DNA of 64,000 bases, taken from contig NZ_CP154859.1 in assembly GCF_039614725.1 (NCBI RefSeq), positions 2,728,001-2,792,000 on the forward strand, given 5' to 3'. The notes beneath the pieces are model-generated. The model was given only the letters and a program-made list of their open reading frames with translations, was not told where the DNA came from and did not search any database. The position numbers and the translations under genes were made by a program. Of this stretch, positions 28,166-37,480 are shown in pieces. The DNA is from Thauera sp. JM12B12. Lineage in GTDB: Bacteria; Pseudomonadota; Gammaproteobacteria; Burkholderiales; Rhodocyclaceae. The number at the start of each line of letters is the position of its first letter. The first letter of the stretch is position 1.

Positions 28166-29270
28166 TGAATCTCTCCGCCTTGAAGGGCCGGATCTCGTCC
28201 GGCTCCGGTCCGCCACGCATCCACGATGTGAGGGCATGCGCGTGGACCGGGGCAAGCGTGATGCCGCTGTGACAGGTCACGACAAAAGCGCCGGGAAAGG
28301 CGGTCGACGCCTGGTAGATCGGAAATCCGTCCGGCGTCATTACGCGCAGCGCCCCCCAACTGCGCACCACATTGACCTGGGACAGGAGCGGAAAGCAGCG
28401 CACAGCCCGGTCGGCAATCCGCGACAGTTGATCGATGCTCGTGGTGTCATCGAAGCCGACGTCCTCCTTCGAGTCACCGATCTGGACCACACCCTCCCCG
28501 GTCTGCCTGACATACAGGGTCGGATGACTCAGGAAGGGCCGCAGGCGCTCGCTGACGAGGATCTGTCCGCGATTCGGCACGACCGGCGCACTCAGGCCGA
28601 CCATGGGCGCAAGTTCCCGGTTGCCCAGCCCCGCTGCGAGCACGATCCGCGCCGCGGCGTGGGTACCTCCGCCGACGAGGTGCGCCAGGAAACCACCACC
28701 GCTGGGCTCGATATGGCGAACCCGACTACCTGCGGCGAGCGCTCCACCATTGCGTCGGAAGCCTTCCAGGAGGGCACGCAACAGACGGAGCGGGCTCACG
28801 TGTCCGTCCTCGGGGCAGAAAACTGCACCGAGGACCTCCGGGCCCGCCTGCGGAATCAGGCGCCGGACTGCGCTACCGTCGAGGATCTCGAACGGATAGT
28901 CGCCGCCGAGGCTGGCGCGGAGAGCGCCCAGATCCGCAGCCTTCCGGACGAGTTCGTCCTCGTCGAGCGCCATCGTCATGCCCCCAATCTGGCGCAGTTC
29001 GACATCAACCCCTGTGTCCTCCATCAGGAGTCCGGCGAATCGATCCCAGGCAGTAGCCGCACGGCGTGTCCAGCGCGCGTAATCCGGATTGCCCAGACCT
29101 TTACCCTGCACCCACACCAAACCGAAATTGCCGCGCGCAGCGCGATACGCATCATCGCCCTCGTCGAGCAGCACGACGCGCTCACCTGCTCGCGCCAAGC
29201 CATAGGCAATCGAGGTTCCAACCACCCCGCCACCGACGACGAGCGTATCAACGGATGTCTGCAAGTGCAT
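28158..29270 (-). CDS. DadA-like FAD-dependent amino/imino acid dehydrogenase (beta subunit)
   Basis: 370 residues of the DAO family. The N-terminal FAD motif is LVVGGGVVGTSIAYGLARAG (about 10-29), and the C-terminal FAD contact lies in VVTCHSGITLAPVHA. The family oxidises D-amino acids, opines, sarcosine or hydroxyproline; which substrate is used here is not shown. The frame is open further upstream but the ATG at 29270 directly starts the conserved protein. It lies 16 bases after the TRAP binding-protein gene. Confidence 0.88.
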   Translation of the reverse strand: MHLQTSVDTLVVGGGVVGTSIAYGLARAGERVVLLDEGDDAYRAARGNFGLVWVQGKGLGNPDYARWTRRAATAWDRFAGLLMEDTGVDVELRQIGGMTMALDEDELVRKAADLGALRASLGGDYPFEILDGSAVRRLIPQAGPEVLGAVFCPEDGHVSPLRLLRALLEGFRRNGGALAAGSRVRHIEPSGGGFLAHLVGGGTHAAARIVLAAGLGNRELAPMVGLSAPVVPNRGQILVSERLRPFLSHPTLYVRQTGEGVVQIGDSKEDVGFDDTTSIDQLSRIADRAVRCFPLLSQVNVVRSWGALRVMTPDGFPIYQASTAFPGAFVVTCHSGITLAPVHAHALTSWMRGGPEPDEIRPFKAERFNA

Positions 29271-29286
29271 GGTCCGACCCTCTGAT

Positions 29287-30276
29287 TCAGCGGGCGAGCT
29301 TGTCCAGGATGGGCTTGGCAAAGCCTTCACCCACGTCCTTGACGATCTCCGGCCACACCTCGGCACGGATCTTCTGCGCATGGGCGGCCAGGGCCTCCTT
29401 CGACGGGCGAATGATCTTCGCGCCCGCTTCCTCGAGTTTCTTCTCGTTCTCCGCCTGATCGGCCTCCGCCTTGGTCCAGCGCTCGGTTTCGAATCTGGCG
29501 GCTGCCTGATCGAGCGCGCCCCTCGTCGGCGCATCGAGACTGGCGTACTTCTCTGCGTTCATCAGCAGGTACCAGATCTCGAAGTGCGTATTGGCTGCGA
29601 GGTAATACTTGGTCACGTCGCGGAACGATGCGTAATAGCCCTCGGCACCAGAGCCCAGTACACCGTCGACGACACCGGTCTGGACGGCGGTGAATGCCTC
29701 CGAGAAGGGAAGCGGCGTACTGATGTATCCGAGCGCATTACCGGTCAGCTGAAAACTCTTGATGGGAGGAACGCGGAGCTTCAGTCCCTTGGCCGCTTGC
29801 GGGTCCTCCGGGGCAACAGGCGACTTGTTGAGCGCGATTCCACCGAAGTAAACCGGATAGGCCGCCAGAACCCTGATGCCCTGCTGCTCGAACATCTGCT
29901 CCATTGCATCCCGCAGTGCGGAACCCTTGCCGAAGATCTTCCGGGCCTCCTCCCAGTCATTGGCAAGATAGGGAAAAACGCCGAGCTGCATGCGTCGGTT
30001 GCCCGCGGCAGCCGCTGGCTGAAGCGCCATGTCGATTGCACCGACGGCGATCCGCTCCTGCACGACCGTGTAATCGCCGAGGGCATTCGCGGGAAAGATC
30101 TCGACCTTCAAGGCGCTGTTCTTGCCGATGTCGGTAACCAGCGCACGTACGTCGTTATCGGCCGTGCTGCCCTGTGGGCGGACATGGCTGAGCTTGAGGT
30201 CCTGTGCGCTGGCCCAGGTGCTCAGGCTCAGAAGGCTTGCGGCGAGCGTCGCCATGACGAAGCGGTTGCGGGTCAT
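29287..30276 (-). CDS. TRAP transporter substrate-binding protein (DctP family)
   Basis: 329 residues with a signal peptide (about residues 1-24, ending ASA). The family Arg region in LKLRVPPIKSF and the N-terminal LKLSHVRPQGS are recognisable. It binds an organic-acid-like ligand in the periplasm and hands it to the DctQM permease encoded upstream. The ATG has AAGGAG seven bases before it. Association with the dehydrogenase suggests the ligand is an amino or imino acid or an opine. Confidence 0.9.
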   Translation of the reverse strand: MTRNRFVMATLAASLLSLSTWASAQDLKLSHVRPQGSTADNDVRALVTDIGKNSALKVEIFPANALGDYTVVQERIAVGAIDMALQPAAAAGNRRMQLGVFPYLANDWEEARKIFGKGSALRDAMEQMFEQQGIRVLAAYPVYFGGIALNKSPVAPEDPQAAKGLKLRVPPIKSFQLTGNALGYISTPLPFSEAFTAVQTGVVDGVLGSGAEGYYASFRDVTKYYLAANTHFEIWYLLMNAEKYASLDAPTRGALDQAAARFETERWTKAEADQAENEKKLEEAGAKIIRPSKEALAAHAQKIRAEVWPEIVKDVGEGFAKPILDKLAR

Positions 30277-30292
30277 TGATGTCTCCTTGGGG

Positions 30293-31591
30293 TTAGTAGC
30301 CGAACAGGCGGGGGAAGAACAGCGACAATTCGGGCCAGAAGGTGGTGACGAGAACGGTAGGAAGGAACGCGAAAATCAGGAACGTCATGGCGGGACGAAT
30401 TACCTCGACGACCTTGGCGCCGCCCACCCGGGCTCCCATGTAAAGAATCGAGGCATAGGGGGGCGTGATGCCGCCGAGCGCGGTATTGACGCCGATGATT
30501 GCGGCGAAATGGACCGGATCCACGCCGATCGCCTTCATCAGAGGCAGCAGCAGCGGAGCGATCAGGATGATCGCTGTGACGTCGTTGACGATCATGCCGA
30601 CGACGAACAGCAGCACGTTGACCAGGAGCAGGATCAGCAACTCGTTCTGGGTGAAATCGAAGATGACCTTCACGAGCTTCTGCGGGATGGACTCGAGCAC
30701 GAACATCTGGCTCAGGATCAGGCTGAACAGGATCATCAGCATGATTGCGCCGACCGCGGTAGCGGACTCCTTGCCGGATTCCAGCAAGGTCTGCCAGGTC
30801 AGCCCCTTGTAGATCCAGAAGCCCACGGGGATCGCATAGATCACCGCAACGGCCGCAGCTTCAGTGGGCGTGAGGATCCCGCCATAGATACCGCCCAGGA
30901 TGATGAAGGGCATGAGGAGGGCTGGCAGCGCATGCACCGTGCGCTTGCGCGTCTCGACGACAAGCGTGGTGAAGTCCGGTTTTGCATCGAGCTTCAGGTC
31001 GAATCTGCGCGCCAGAACCAGATTGACTACAGCGAGGTTCAAGGTGATCAGCAGGCCCGGCCCGAGGGTGGCCAGGAAAGCGGCCAGAATCGACGTATCG
31101 GTGACCCAGCCATACACGATCATCGTCACGCTGGGCGGAATCAGCAGACCGAGCACCGACGAGCACGAGACGAGGGCCGAGGCATACCCTCGCGGATAGC
31201 CTTGACGGACCATTTCCGGGATCAGCAGGGGACCGATCGCCGCAACACCCGTGAGACCACTGCCCGAGATCGCCCCGATCAGCGCACAGCTGAAGGTGGC
31301 CACCACGCCAAGCCCGCCACGTACATGCCCAATGAATATATTCACGAGCCTTAGAAGGGAGGCGGCCAGCCCGCTCACGCTCATCAGGGTGCCCGCCAGG
31401 ATGAACAGCGGAATCGCGAGCAGGATCGGGTTGGCGAGTTGCCCGAGCCCCCAGAGCATCGTTCCCTTCATCGTGACGCCCCCGATCACGCTCATGACCA
31501 TGAGGGCGGCACCGAAACAGAATGGCAGCGGAACGCCGATGCTCAGGGTAAGCACCAGGATCAGCAGCGAAAGCATTGCCACTTCAACCAT
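30293..31591 (-). CDS. TRAP transporter large permease (DctM family)
   Basis: 432 residues with about 12 membrane segments and DctM elements such as GSGLTGVAAIGPLLIPEMVRQGY and ALGGITPPYASILYMGARV. It is the Na+-driven translocation subunit. An upstream ATG exists, but the start at 31591 overlaps the dctQ stop by eight bases and gives the normal hydrophobic N-terminus. Confidence 0.92.
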   Translation of the reverse strand: MVEVAMLSLLILVLTLSIGVPLPFCFGAALMVMSVIGGVTMKGTMLWGLGQLANPILLAIPLFILAGTLMSVSGLAASLLRLVNIFIGHVRGGLGVVATFSCALIGAISGSGLTGVAAIGPLLIPEMVRQGYPRGYASALVSCSSVLGLLIPPSVTMIVYGWVTDTSILAAFLATLGPGLLITLNLAVVNLVLARRFDLKLDAKPDFTTLVVETRKRTVHALPALLMPFIILGGIYGGILTPTEAAAVAVIYAIPVGFWIYKGLTWQTLLESGKESATAVGAIMLMILFSLILSQMFVLESIPQKLVKVIFDFTQNELLILLLVNVLLFVVGMIVNDVTAIILIAPLLLPLMKAIGVDPVHFAAIIGVNTALGGITPPYASILYMGARVGGAKVVEVIRPAMTFLIFAFLPTVLVTTFWPELSLFFPRLFGY

Positions 31592-32063
31592 GGGACACCT
31601 CGTTATTGCGAAGCAGGACGCGCACATGGCCGAGCAGCGTACGGAACGTGAACACCATCACCAGCGCAAGCCCGACGATGAGCGCCACATCGGCGTAGAA
31701 GGTCGGCCAGTAGAGGGTTGCGCTTTCGCGCCAGGTTCGCCACGAGTAGCGGGTGAAATCCCAAGCCCACCACGTCAGCCAGCCGCAGACGACGAGACTC
31801 ACGGCCTCCGTCAGAACACCCAGGCGCGCATGGCCCACTGGCGTCTCGATGAAGATCTCGAGCACATTGGCTCGGATCTGGGAGTCCTCCCGCGACGCGT
31901 TTGCTGCACCCATCAGATAGAGCCATAGACTGGGGAAGATCGTCGCTTCCTCAAGCCCCATGACCGGTATCTCCAGGATGTAGCGGGTAACGACCTGCAC
32001 GAACTGAGCGATTGCAACGACTGCAATCAGCCCCGTCAGCAGGTACCTCGCTCCTCGTTCCAT
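31584..32063 (-). CDS. TRAP transporter small permease (DctQ family)
   Basis: 159 residues with four membrane segments and the pattern VVTRYILEIPVMGLEEATIFPSLWLY, typical of DctQ. It is the first gene of the catabolic operon (dctQ, dctM, dctP, DadA-like, 2Fe-2S, FAD subunit, ridA) and is divergent from the LysR regulator at 32195. Confidence 0.9.
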   Translation of the reverse strand: MERGARYLLTGLIAVVAIAQFVQVVTRYILEIPVMGLEEATIFPSLWLYLMGAANASREDSQIRANVLEIFIETPVGHARLGVLTEAVSLVVCGWLTWWAWDFTRYSWRTWRESATLYWPTFYADVALIVGLALVMVFTFRTLLGHVRVLLRNNEVSHG

Positions 32064-32194
32064 CTCACCCCCCCCAAGTTATTGAACTGCCTTATTGGCA
32101 TATTGGTTTCGCAGAGCAATCGAGTCAAACTTTAAAAATCGATTGCAGCATCGGTTTGACCTATACTCTTGCGCAAGTCATGACGGAGGTCCCG

Positions 32195-33121
32195 ATGTCT
32201 CTCAATTTGTCTTTGCGTCAGTTGATGGTCTTCCGGGAGGTGATGCGCTGCGGCTCGGTGTCAGGCGCCGCAAAGTCGCTCCATCGGTCTCAGCCCGCAC
32301 TGAGCGCGATGTTGGCCAACATGGAGGCCGAGCTCGGTTTCGAATTGTTCGAGCGTCGTGGTAACCGACTCGTCGCCAAGCCCGAAGCGCATTTTTTCGT
32401 TGAGGAGATCGACAGGCTCCTTAACGATTTCGATCGCGCCACCCACATGATGGGTGAGGTTGCCCGACTGCAAGCCGGACAGCTTCGAGTCGCATGCATG
32501 CCTGCGGCTTCGCACTTTCTGGTGCCGCGGCTGATCTCGGAGTTCGTGCGGGACCGCCCGGATGTGAACGTGACCCTCATGAGCAACAGTTCGACCGCAG
32601 TGCATGAATGGGTGGCATCACAGCAGTTCGATGTGGGAATTGCAGAGCAGCCCAGCGACCGTTCATCACTCACTGTTCAGAAACTTCAATCGGCCTGTGT
32701 CTGCGCATTGCGCGCCGACGACCCGCTCGCGAAAAAAGGGACGATCACGCCGGAAGATCTCGACGGAAAGCCAATGGCCATGCTCTTCGCCGATCATTTC
32801 ACCGCAATCAAGACGCGTGCCGCATTCGCGCAGTGCGGTGCGCATTTCAATCAACGCTTCGAGCTTCGGGCCTTCATCTCGGGCTTCGATTTTGTCGAGC
32901 AGGGCCTGGCCTACTGCATATGTGACCCAATCAGTGCAGCCAGCTACAGGTTGTATCGAGAAGGTGCAGGGATGCTGGTGTTTCGGTCATTCGAGCCTGA
33001 AGTGGCGTTCTCATTCGCGATCCTGCGCCCCGCCCACAAGCCCTCCTCGTTGTTGACGGATGCGTTCTGCGATCGGCTCTCCGATCGAATCATGGAGATA
33101 ATCGGTCGAGCCACATCCTGA
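32195..33121 (+). CDS. LysR-family regulator of the TRAP/dehydrogenase operon
   Basis: 308 residues with an N-terminal LysR helix-turn-helix (SVSGAAKSLHRSQPALSAMLANME) and an effector domain. GGAGG at 32185-32189 sits five bases before the ATG at 32195, which decides between two nearby in-frame ATGs. It is divergent from dctQ over about 130 AT-rich bases that hold a TATACT -10-like box at 32162-32167. Its GC content is visibly lower than most of the window, as in the operon it faces. Confidence 0.9.
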   Translation: MSLNLSLRQLMVFREVMRCGSVSGAAKSLHRSQPALSAMLANMEAELGFELFERRGNRLVAKPEAHFFVEEIDRLLNDFDRATHMMGEVARLQAGQLRVACMPAASHFLVPRLISEFVRDRPDVNVTLMSNSSTAVHEWVASQQFDVGIAEQPSDRSSLTVQKLQSACVCALRADDPLAKKGTITPEDLDGKPMAMLFADHFTAIKTRAAFAQCGAHFNQRFELRAFISGFDFVEQGLAYCICDPISAASYRLYREGAGMLVFRSFEPEVAFSFAILRPAHKPSSLLTDAFCDRLSDRIMEIIGRATS

Positions 33122-33176
33122 AAGGCGAGCTTCGCTGAACACCGCGACAGGATCGCCAACCGCCTCTTGCCCCCTC

Positions 33177-33965
33177 TCACTCCGACCCACGGCCACCCGC
33201 AAACTCCCCGGGCGTCACCCCCAGATGCTCGCGAAAGCTGGCAATGAAGGCGGACACCGAGTCGTAGCCGCAGGCGATGGCGACATCGGTGACGCGCTCG
33301 CCGGCCTCGAGCCGGGGCAAGGCGCTGATCAGGCGCAGGCGCTGGCGCCAGAGGCGGAAGTTGAGGCCGGTGTGTGCCCGGAAGAGCCGCGCCAGCGTGC
33401 GCTCCGAACACCCCAGGCGGACGCTCCAGGCCGCCAGCCCGTCCCGCGTGTCGGGCTCGGCCTCGAGCGCCTCGCACACCCGACGCAGACGCGGCTCCCG
33501 CGGCAGCGGCAGCACGAGACCGAGCGCAGGTGCGGCGGCGACCTGGTCAAGCAGCACCGCGGCGAGCCGGCCGCCCGGGCCGTGCTCGTCATACGCCGCC
33601 GGCAGGTCGCCGAAGGCGCGGATCAGCTCACGCAGCAACGGACTCACGGCGAGCACGCGGCAACCGCCTCGCACATCCGGCACGGCCGAGGGCTCGATGT
33701 AGAGGCTGCGGATCTCGGTATCGGCCGAGCAGCGCACCTGATGCGCGACCCCGGCGGGGATCCATACCGCGCGCTGCGGCGGTGCGATGAAGCGTCCGGT
33801 GTCGGTGCGCACGTCGAGCACGCCCGCCACCGCATGAGCGAACTGAACCCATGGATGGGCATGACGGTAGCCGAGTGCGCGATTGGTCACCGACTCGGCG
33901 TGCCCGAAAACCGGGCGCGGCAGGGCGGCAAGCCCGGCAAGTTCTTCGGGAAGCGACTCCAGCAT
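33177..33965 (-). CDS. AraC-family transcriptional regulator
   Basis: 262 residues. An N-terminal cupin-like sensor (YRHAHPWVQFAHAVAGVLDV, WIPAGVAHQVRC) precedes two C-terminal AraC helix-turn-helix motifs (LGCSERTLARLFRAHTG and IACGYDSVSAFIASFREHLG). It is divergent from the symporter-like gene at 34123 and probably regulates it. Confidence 0.9.
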   Translation of the reverse strand: MLESLPEELAGLAALPRPVFGHAESVTNRALGYRHAHPWVQFAHAVAGVLDVRTDTGRFIAPPQRAVWIPAGVAHQVRCSADTEIRSLYIEPSAVPDVRGGCRVLAVSPLLRELIRAFGDLPAAYDEHGPGGRLAAVLLDQVAAAPALGLVLPLPREPRLRRVCEALEAEPDTRDGLAAWSVRLGCSERTLARLFRAHTGLNFRLWRQRLRLISALPRLEAGERVTDVAIACGYDSVSAFIASFREHLGVTPGEFAGGRGSE

Positions 33966-34122
33966 GTCCTGTCAGCGACATCGAGTAGCCGTTTGGCGTT
34001 AGCTGGAAGTATCGCGCTTCGGTAGGCTTTCTCACAAGTGCGCAGGCTTCACGGCCTGACCATCCCGACCGTCGCCCATTTCCACGCCTTTCCGCTCACT
34101 TTCCGCCCTGCCCCGCATCGCC

Positions 34123-35115
34123 ATGAACCTACTGACCCTCCTATTCGATCGCTTCACGATCTTGCTCACCGCCGTCGTGGTGCTCGCCACCGTCCTGCCC
34201 GCGCAGGGCGCGTTCGCCGGGCTCTTCGACGGACTCACCCACGCGGGCATCGCGCTGCTGTTCTTTCTGCACGGCGCCCGGCTGTCGCGCCGCGCGATCA
34301 TCGACGGTGCGATGCACTGGCGTCTCCACCTGCTCATCTTCGGGTGCACCTTCACGCTGTTTCCGCTGCTCGGCCTGGCACTCGGGCCGGTGCTGCGCCC
34401 GCTGCTTGGCGAGGGGCTCTGGCTCGGCATGCTCTACCTGTGCCTGCTGCCGGGCACCGTGCAATCGGCCATCGCCTTCACCTCGATCGCGCGCGGCAAC
34501 GTTCCGGCGGCGGTCTGTGCGGCATCGGCGTCGAGCCTGGTCGGCATCGTGCTCACGCCGCTGCTGGCTGGCCTGATTCTGGGCAGCACCGGCGCCGGCG
34601 TGCCGCTCGGGGAGGCCGTGGTGAAGATCGGGGTGCAGTTGCTGCTGCCCTTCGCCGCCGGCCATGCGCTGCGGCCGTGGATCGGCGAGTGGGTGGCGCG
34701 CCGGCAGCGCTGGCTGCGCGTGGTCGACCAGGGGTCGATCCTGCTCGTGGTCTACACGGCCTTCGGTGCGGCGGTGCTCGACGGACTCTGGCACGTCGTG
34801 CCCGCATCGGCGCTCGCTCAGCTGGTGCTGTGCTGCGTGGTGCTGCTTGCGCTGGTGCTGGTGGCCACCACCTGGCTGGCGCGCGCGTTCGGCTTCGATG
34901 TGGAGGACGAGATCACGATCGTGTTCTGCGGCTCGAAGAAGAGCATGGCGACCGGGCTGCCGATGGCGCAGATCATTTTCAGTGGCGGCGCGGCGGGCCT
35001 GGCCATCCTGCCGCTGATGGTGTTCCACCAGATCCAGTTGATGGTGTGTGCGGTGCTGGCGCGGCGATACGCGGAGCGCGAGCGGCCGGCCCTCGCCGGG
35101 CCGAGTCGCGGGTGA
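34123..35115 (+). CDS. bile acid:sodium symporter-like transporter (SBF/YfeH family)
   Basis: 330 residues with about nine to ten membrane segments. Family elements are LPGTVQSAIAFTSIARGN and FCGSKKSMATGLPMAQIIF. SBF-like proteins in bacteria move organic anions with Na+; the substrate is unknown. The final residues (after about ARRYAERERP) run into a remnant of an unrelated hydrolase gene on the other strand, so the C-terminus may be altered. Confidence 0.88.
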   Translation: MNLLTLLFDRFTILLTAVVVLATVLPAQGAFAGLFDGLTHAGIALLFFLHGARLSRRAIIDGAMHWRLHLLIFGCTFTLFPLLGLALGPVLRPLLGEGLWLGMLYLCLLPGTVQSAIAFTSIARGNVPAAVCAASASSLVGIVLTPLLAGLILGSTGAGVPLGEAVVKIGVQLLLPFAAGHALRPWIGEWVARRQRWLRVVDQGSILLVVYTAFGAAVLDGLWHVVPASALAQLVLCCVVLLALVLVATTWLARAFGFDVEDEITIVFCGSKKSMATGLPMAQIIFSGGAAGLAILPLMVFHQIQLMVCAVLARRYAERERPALAGPSRG

Positions 35116-35332
35116 GCGCGTTGAAGGTGCCCGAGGCGTCGGTGACCACGAAGACCTCGAAGCCCGCCTCGAGCGCGGACAACGCCGGGAAGGCCACGCA
35201 GACCTCGGTGACGACGCCGGCGATGATCAGCTGTTTCTTGCCGGTGGCCTTCACCGCCTGGACGAAGTCCGCGTTGTCCCAGGCGTTGATCTGCCCCGGA
35301 CGGGCGATGTAGGGCGCGTCCGGAAAGATCAG
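35099..35332 (-). pseudogene. remnant of YcaC-like isochorismatase-family hydrolase
   Basis: The minus strand encodes about 78 residues closely resembling the middle of YcaC-type hydrolases, with NAWDNADFVQAVKATGKK, the catalytic-Cys region GVVTEVCVAFPALSALE and VTDASGTFN. The N-terminal about 90 residues, including the first catalytic Asp, and the C-terminal about 50 residues are absent. No ATG precedes the conserved part. It is wedged between the symporter 3' end and the MATE gene 3' end, so it is a decayed fragment. Confidence 0.8.
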
Positions 35333-35369
35333 AAACAAATGAGCTGCTTCCGAAGGTCCTTACAAGCCT

Positions 35370-36779
35370 TCAAAGCCGCGTCGCCTTCCAGCGCCCGCGG
35401 CTGAACAGCCACAGCGTGAACAGGCCCACCGCAGTCTCCGAGATGAACACGCCCCAGAACACCCCCGAGTGCGCCCAGCCCATGGGCAACGCGAGCGCCC
35501 AGGCGAGCGGGATCTGGATCGCCCAGAAGAACACCAGGTTGATCCAGGTCGGCGTCATCGTGTCGCCAGCGCCGTTGAAGGCCTGCACCGACACCATCCA
35601 CCAGCCGTAGACGAAGTACGAATACGACAGGATGGCGAGCCATTCGCCGCCGATGGCGATGACCTGTGCGTCGTCGGTGAAGAGTGCGACGAGCCCGTCG
35701 TGCAGGAAGAAGAAGAACACCGACACGGCGAGCGTGAAGACCATGTTCATCCAGCCGATGCGCCACACTGCGGCCTCGGCGCGCGCGGGCTGGCCGGCGC
35801 CGAGGTTCTGCCCGACGAGCGTGGCGGCGGCGTTGGACATGCCCCAGGCCGGCATCAGCGTGAACATCATGATGCGGATCGTGATCGTCGCCCCGGCAAC
35901 GGCCTCGGTCGATACGCTGGCGAGGATGCGCATCAGGAAGATCCAGGCGGTCATCGACACGATCATCTGACCGATGCCGCCGAGCGAGGTGCGCACGATC
36001 TGCCACAGCGTCGCGCCATGCCAGCGCAGGCTCGCGCGGCGGATGCGCAGGTGTTCGCTGCCGCGGATGAGGATCCACAGCTGCATCAGCACACCGGCAC
36101 CGCGCCCGATGTTGGTCGCGATCGCCGCCCCCTCGATGCCGAGCGCCGGGATCGGTCCGAGGCCGAAGATCAGGATCGGGTCGAGCGCGATGTTGAGCGC
36201 ATTGGCGGCCCACAGCACGCGCATTGCCGCCGCTGCGTCGCCCGCGCCGCGGAAGATGGCGTTGATGACGAAGAGGAGCAGGATCACCGCGTTGCCGCCG
36301 AGCATCCACTGCGTGTAGCGGTAGCCGTGCTCGATGGCCCAGGCGTCCGCGCCCATCAGGCGCAGCAGCTCCTGCGCCCACACGATGCCGGCCACGGCGA
36401 AGGGCAGCGAGACGAGCACCGCCACCACGATGGCCTGCACCGCCGACAGCGCAGCCTCCTCGCCCCGATGCTCGCCGATGCGGCGGGCGACGACCGCGGT
36501 GACCGCCATCGCCAGGCCCATCGCGATCGAATACAGCAGGAAGAGATAGGTTTCGGTCAGCCCGACCGTGGCCACCGCGGAGGATCCGAGCTTGGCCACG
36601 AAGAAGATGTCGACCACCGCGAAGGTGGACTCGAGCACCAACTCCAGCATCATCGGCACGGCAAGCAGGAACACCGCGCGCTTCAATGGAATGCGCGTGT
36701 AGTCGGCGTCGGTGCCACGGAGCGCTGCGCGCAGGTCGGCGCGCAGCGAGGTAGGTGGAGGACGATCGGGCGTGCTCAT
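35370..36779 (-). CDS. MATE-family multidrug/cation exporter
   Basis: 469 residues with 12 membrane segments in two homologous halves. The NorM-type features AVPMMLELVLESTFAVVDIFFV and the repeated half-motif around WGMSNAAATLVGQNLGAG are seen. It exports cationic compounds in exchange for Na+ or H+. It is monocistronic as far as can be seen, with its 3' end next to the YcaC-like remnant. Confidence 0.92.
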   Translation of the reverse strand: MSTPDRPPPTSLRADLRAALRGTDADYTRIPLKRAVFLLAVPMMLELVLESTFAVVDIFFVAKLGSSAVATVGLTETYLFLLYSIAMGLAMAVTAVVARRIGEHRGEEAALSAVQAIVVAVLVSLPFAVAGIVWAQELLRLMGADAWAIEHGYRYTQWMLGGNAVILLLFVINAIFRGAGDAAAAMRVLWAANALNIALDPILIFGLGPIPALGIEGAAIATNIGRGAGVLMQLWILIRGSEHLRIRRASLRWHGATLWQIVRTSLGGIGQMIVSMTAWIFLMRILASVSTEAVAGATITIRIMMFTLMPAWGMSNAAATLVGQNLGAGQPARAEAAVWRIGWMNMVFTLAVSVFFFFLHDGLVALFTDDAQVIAIGGEWLAILSYSYFVYGWWMVSVQAFNGAGDTMTPTWINLVFFWAIQIPLAWALALPMGWAHSGVFWGVFISETAVGLFTLWLFSRGRWKATRL

Positions 36780-36982
36780 CCGGCGTATTGTGCCGCGCCG
36801 GCGTCGCTCAAACGCTCGCGAGCGCTGCGGGCTCGTCGCGCGGATTCGGAACGCACATCGTGTCCGCCGGGTGGTTGATCTAGCACACGCAGCTCTTTCA
36901 GTTGTTGCGGCCCGAGGCCATGACCTCGCCCCGACGCCAGAGCGGAACGCCGAGGTATCGAGCCCGAGCCGAACGTAAACGC

Positions 36983-37009
36983 AAAAAAGCCCCTTTTTGA
37001 CAGGGGCTT
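36983..37009 (-). terminator. rho-independent terminator of tRNA-Ser
   Basis: On the minus strand AAGCCCC and GGGGCTT form a seven-base-pair stem with a nine-base loop, followed by a run of T. It lies eight bases beyond the tRNA 3' end. Confidence 0.88.
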
Positions 37010-37016
37010 CATGCTC

Positions 37017-37110
37017 TGGCGGAGACGGAGGGATTCGAACCCTCGATGCGAGTTTTAGCCCGCATGCTCCCTTAGCAGGGGAGTGCCTTCGACCTCTCGG
37101 CCACGTCTCC
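37017..37110 (-). tRNA. tRNA-Ser(GCU)
   Basis: The minus strand folds as a 94-base class II tRNA. The acceptor GGAGACG pairs with CGTCTCC, the anticodon loop is CTGCTAA giving anticodon GCU (codons AGC/AGU), there is a long variable arm as in all tRNA-Ser, and the T arm is GGTTCGAATC. The CCA end is encoded. A near-consensus promoter and a terminator flank it. Confidence 0.96.
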
Positions 37111-37124
37111 TTCAGGAAACCGCG

Positions 37125-37153
37125 ATCATAGCGAGTTCCCAGCCACCGGTCAA
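37125..37153 (-). promoter_or_regulatory. sigma-70 promoter of tRNA-Ser
   Basis: On the minus strand TTGACC (37153-37148) and TATGAT (37130-37125) are separated by exactly 17 bases and stand 14 bases upstream of the tRNA 5' end. Confidence 0.85.
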
Positions 37154-37480
37154 ACAGGATATCCCTCGGTGCAAGGAGGATAGAGGGCCGCTCCAGGCGC
37201 TTCCCAGGCCCTGAACTATCCGTGCCGTTGTCCTATCAAAGCCGGCATGGGAAACGCGGGTTCCCTTCACTCGACCTACCGAGACTACCTCTCGGATGCA
37301 AAACGCTCGCGGAGCTATATTTACCTAATTTGCCCGATTCATCAAATTCAATACTTTATGTTGAAGGAATAGTAACCTATACTTCGCTCGTCCTATGACT
37401 TAGGTCATAGGTGGAACTGGATGACGAGGCGATGATGCGCGACGTTGAGGCTGGTTCCAGAACCCAATGAGGATATCGAT
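37154..37480. other. AT-rich regulatory region upstream of the XRE gene
   Basis: No gene recognised. Bases about 37315-37385 are far richer in A and T than the rest of the window, and a TATACT -10-like box lies at 37378-37383 followed by an inverted repeat. The leader to the ATG at 37481 is about 90 bases. Confidence 0.55.
37392..37411. promoter_or_regulatory. inverted repeat, candidate operator
   Basis: Perfect 8-4-8 dyad CCTATGAC - TTAG - GTCATAGG directly after the -10-like box. Its size suits a small dimeric helix-turn-helix protein, and the product of the XRE gene 70 bases downstream is the obvious candidate. Confidence 0.65.
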
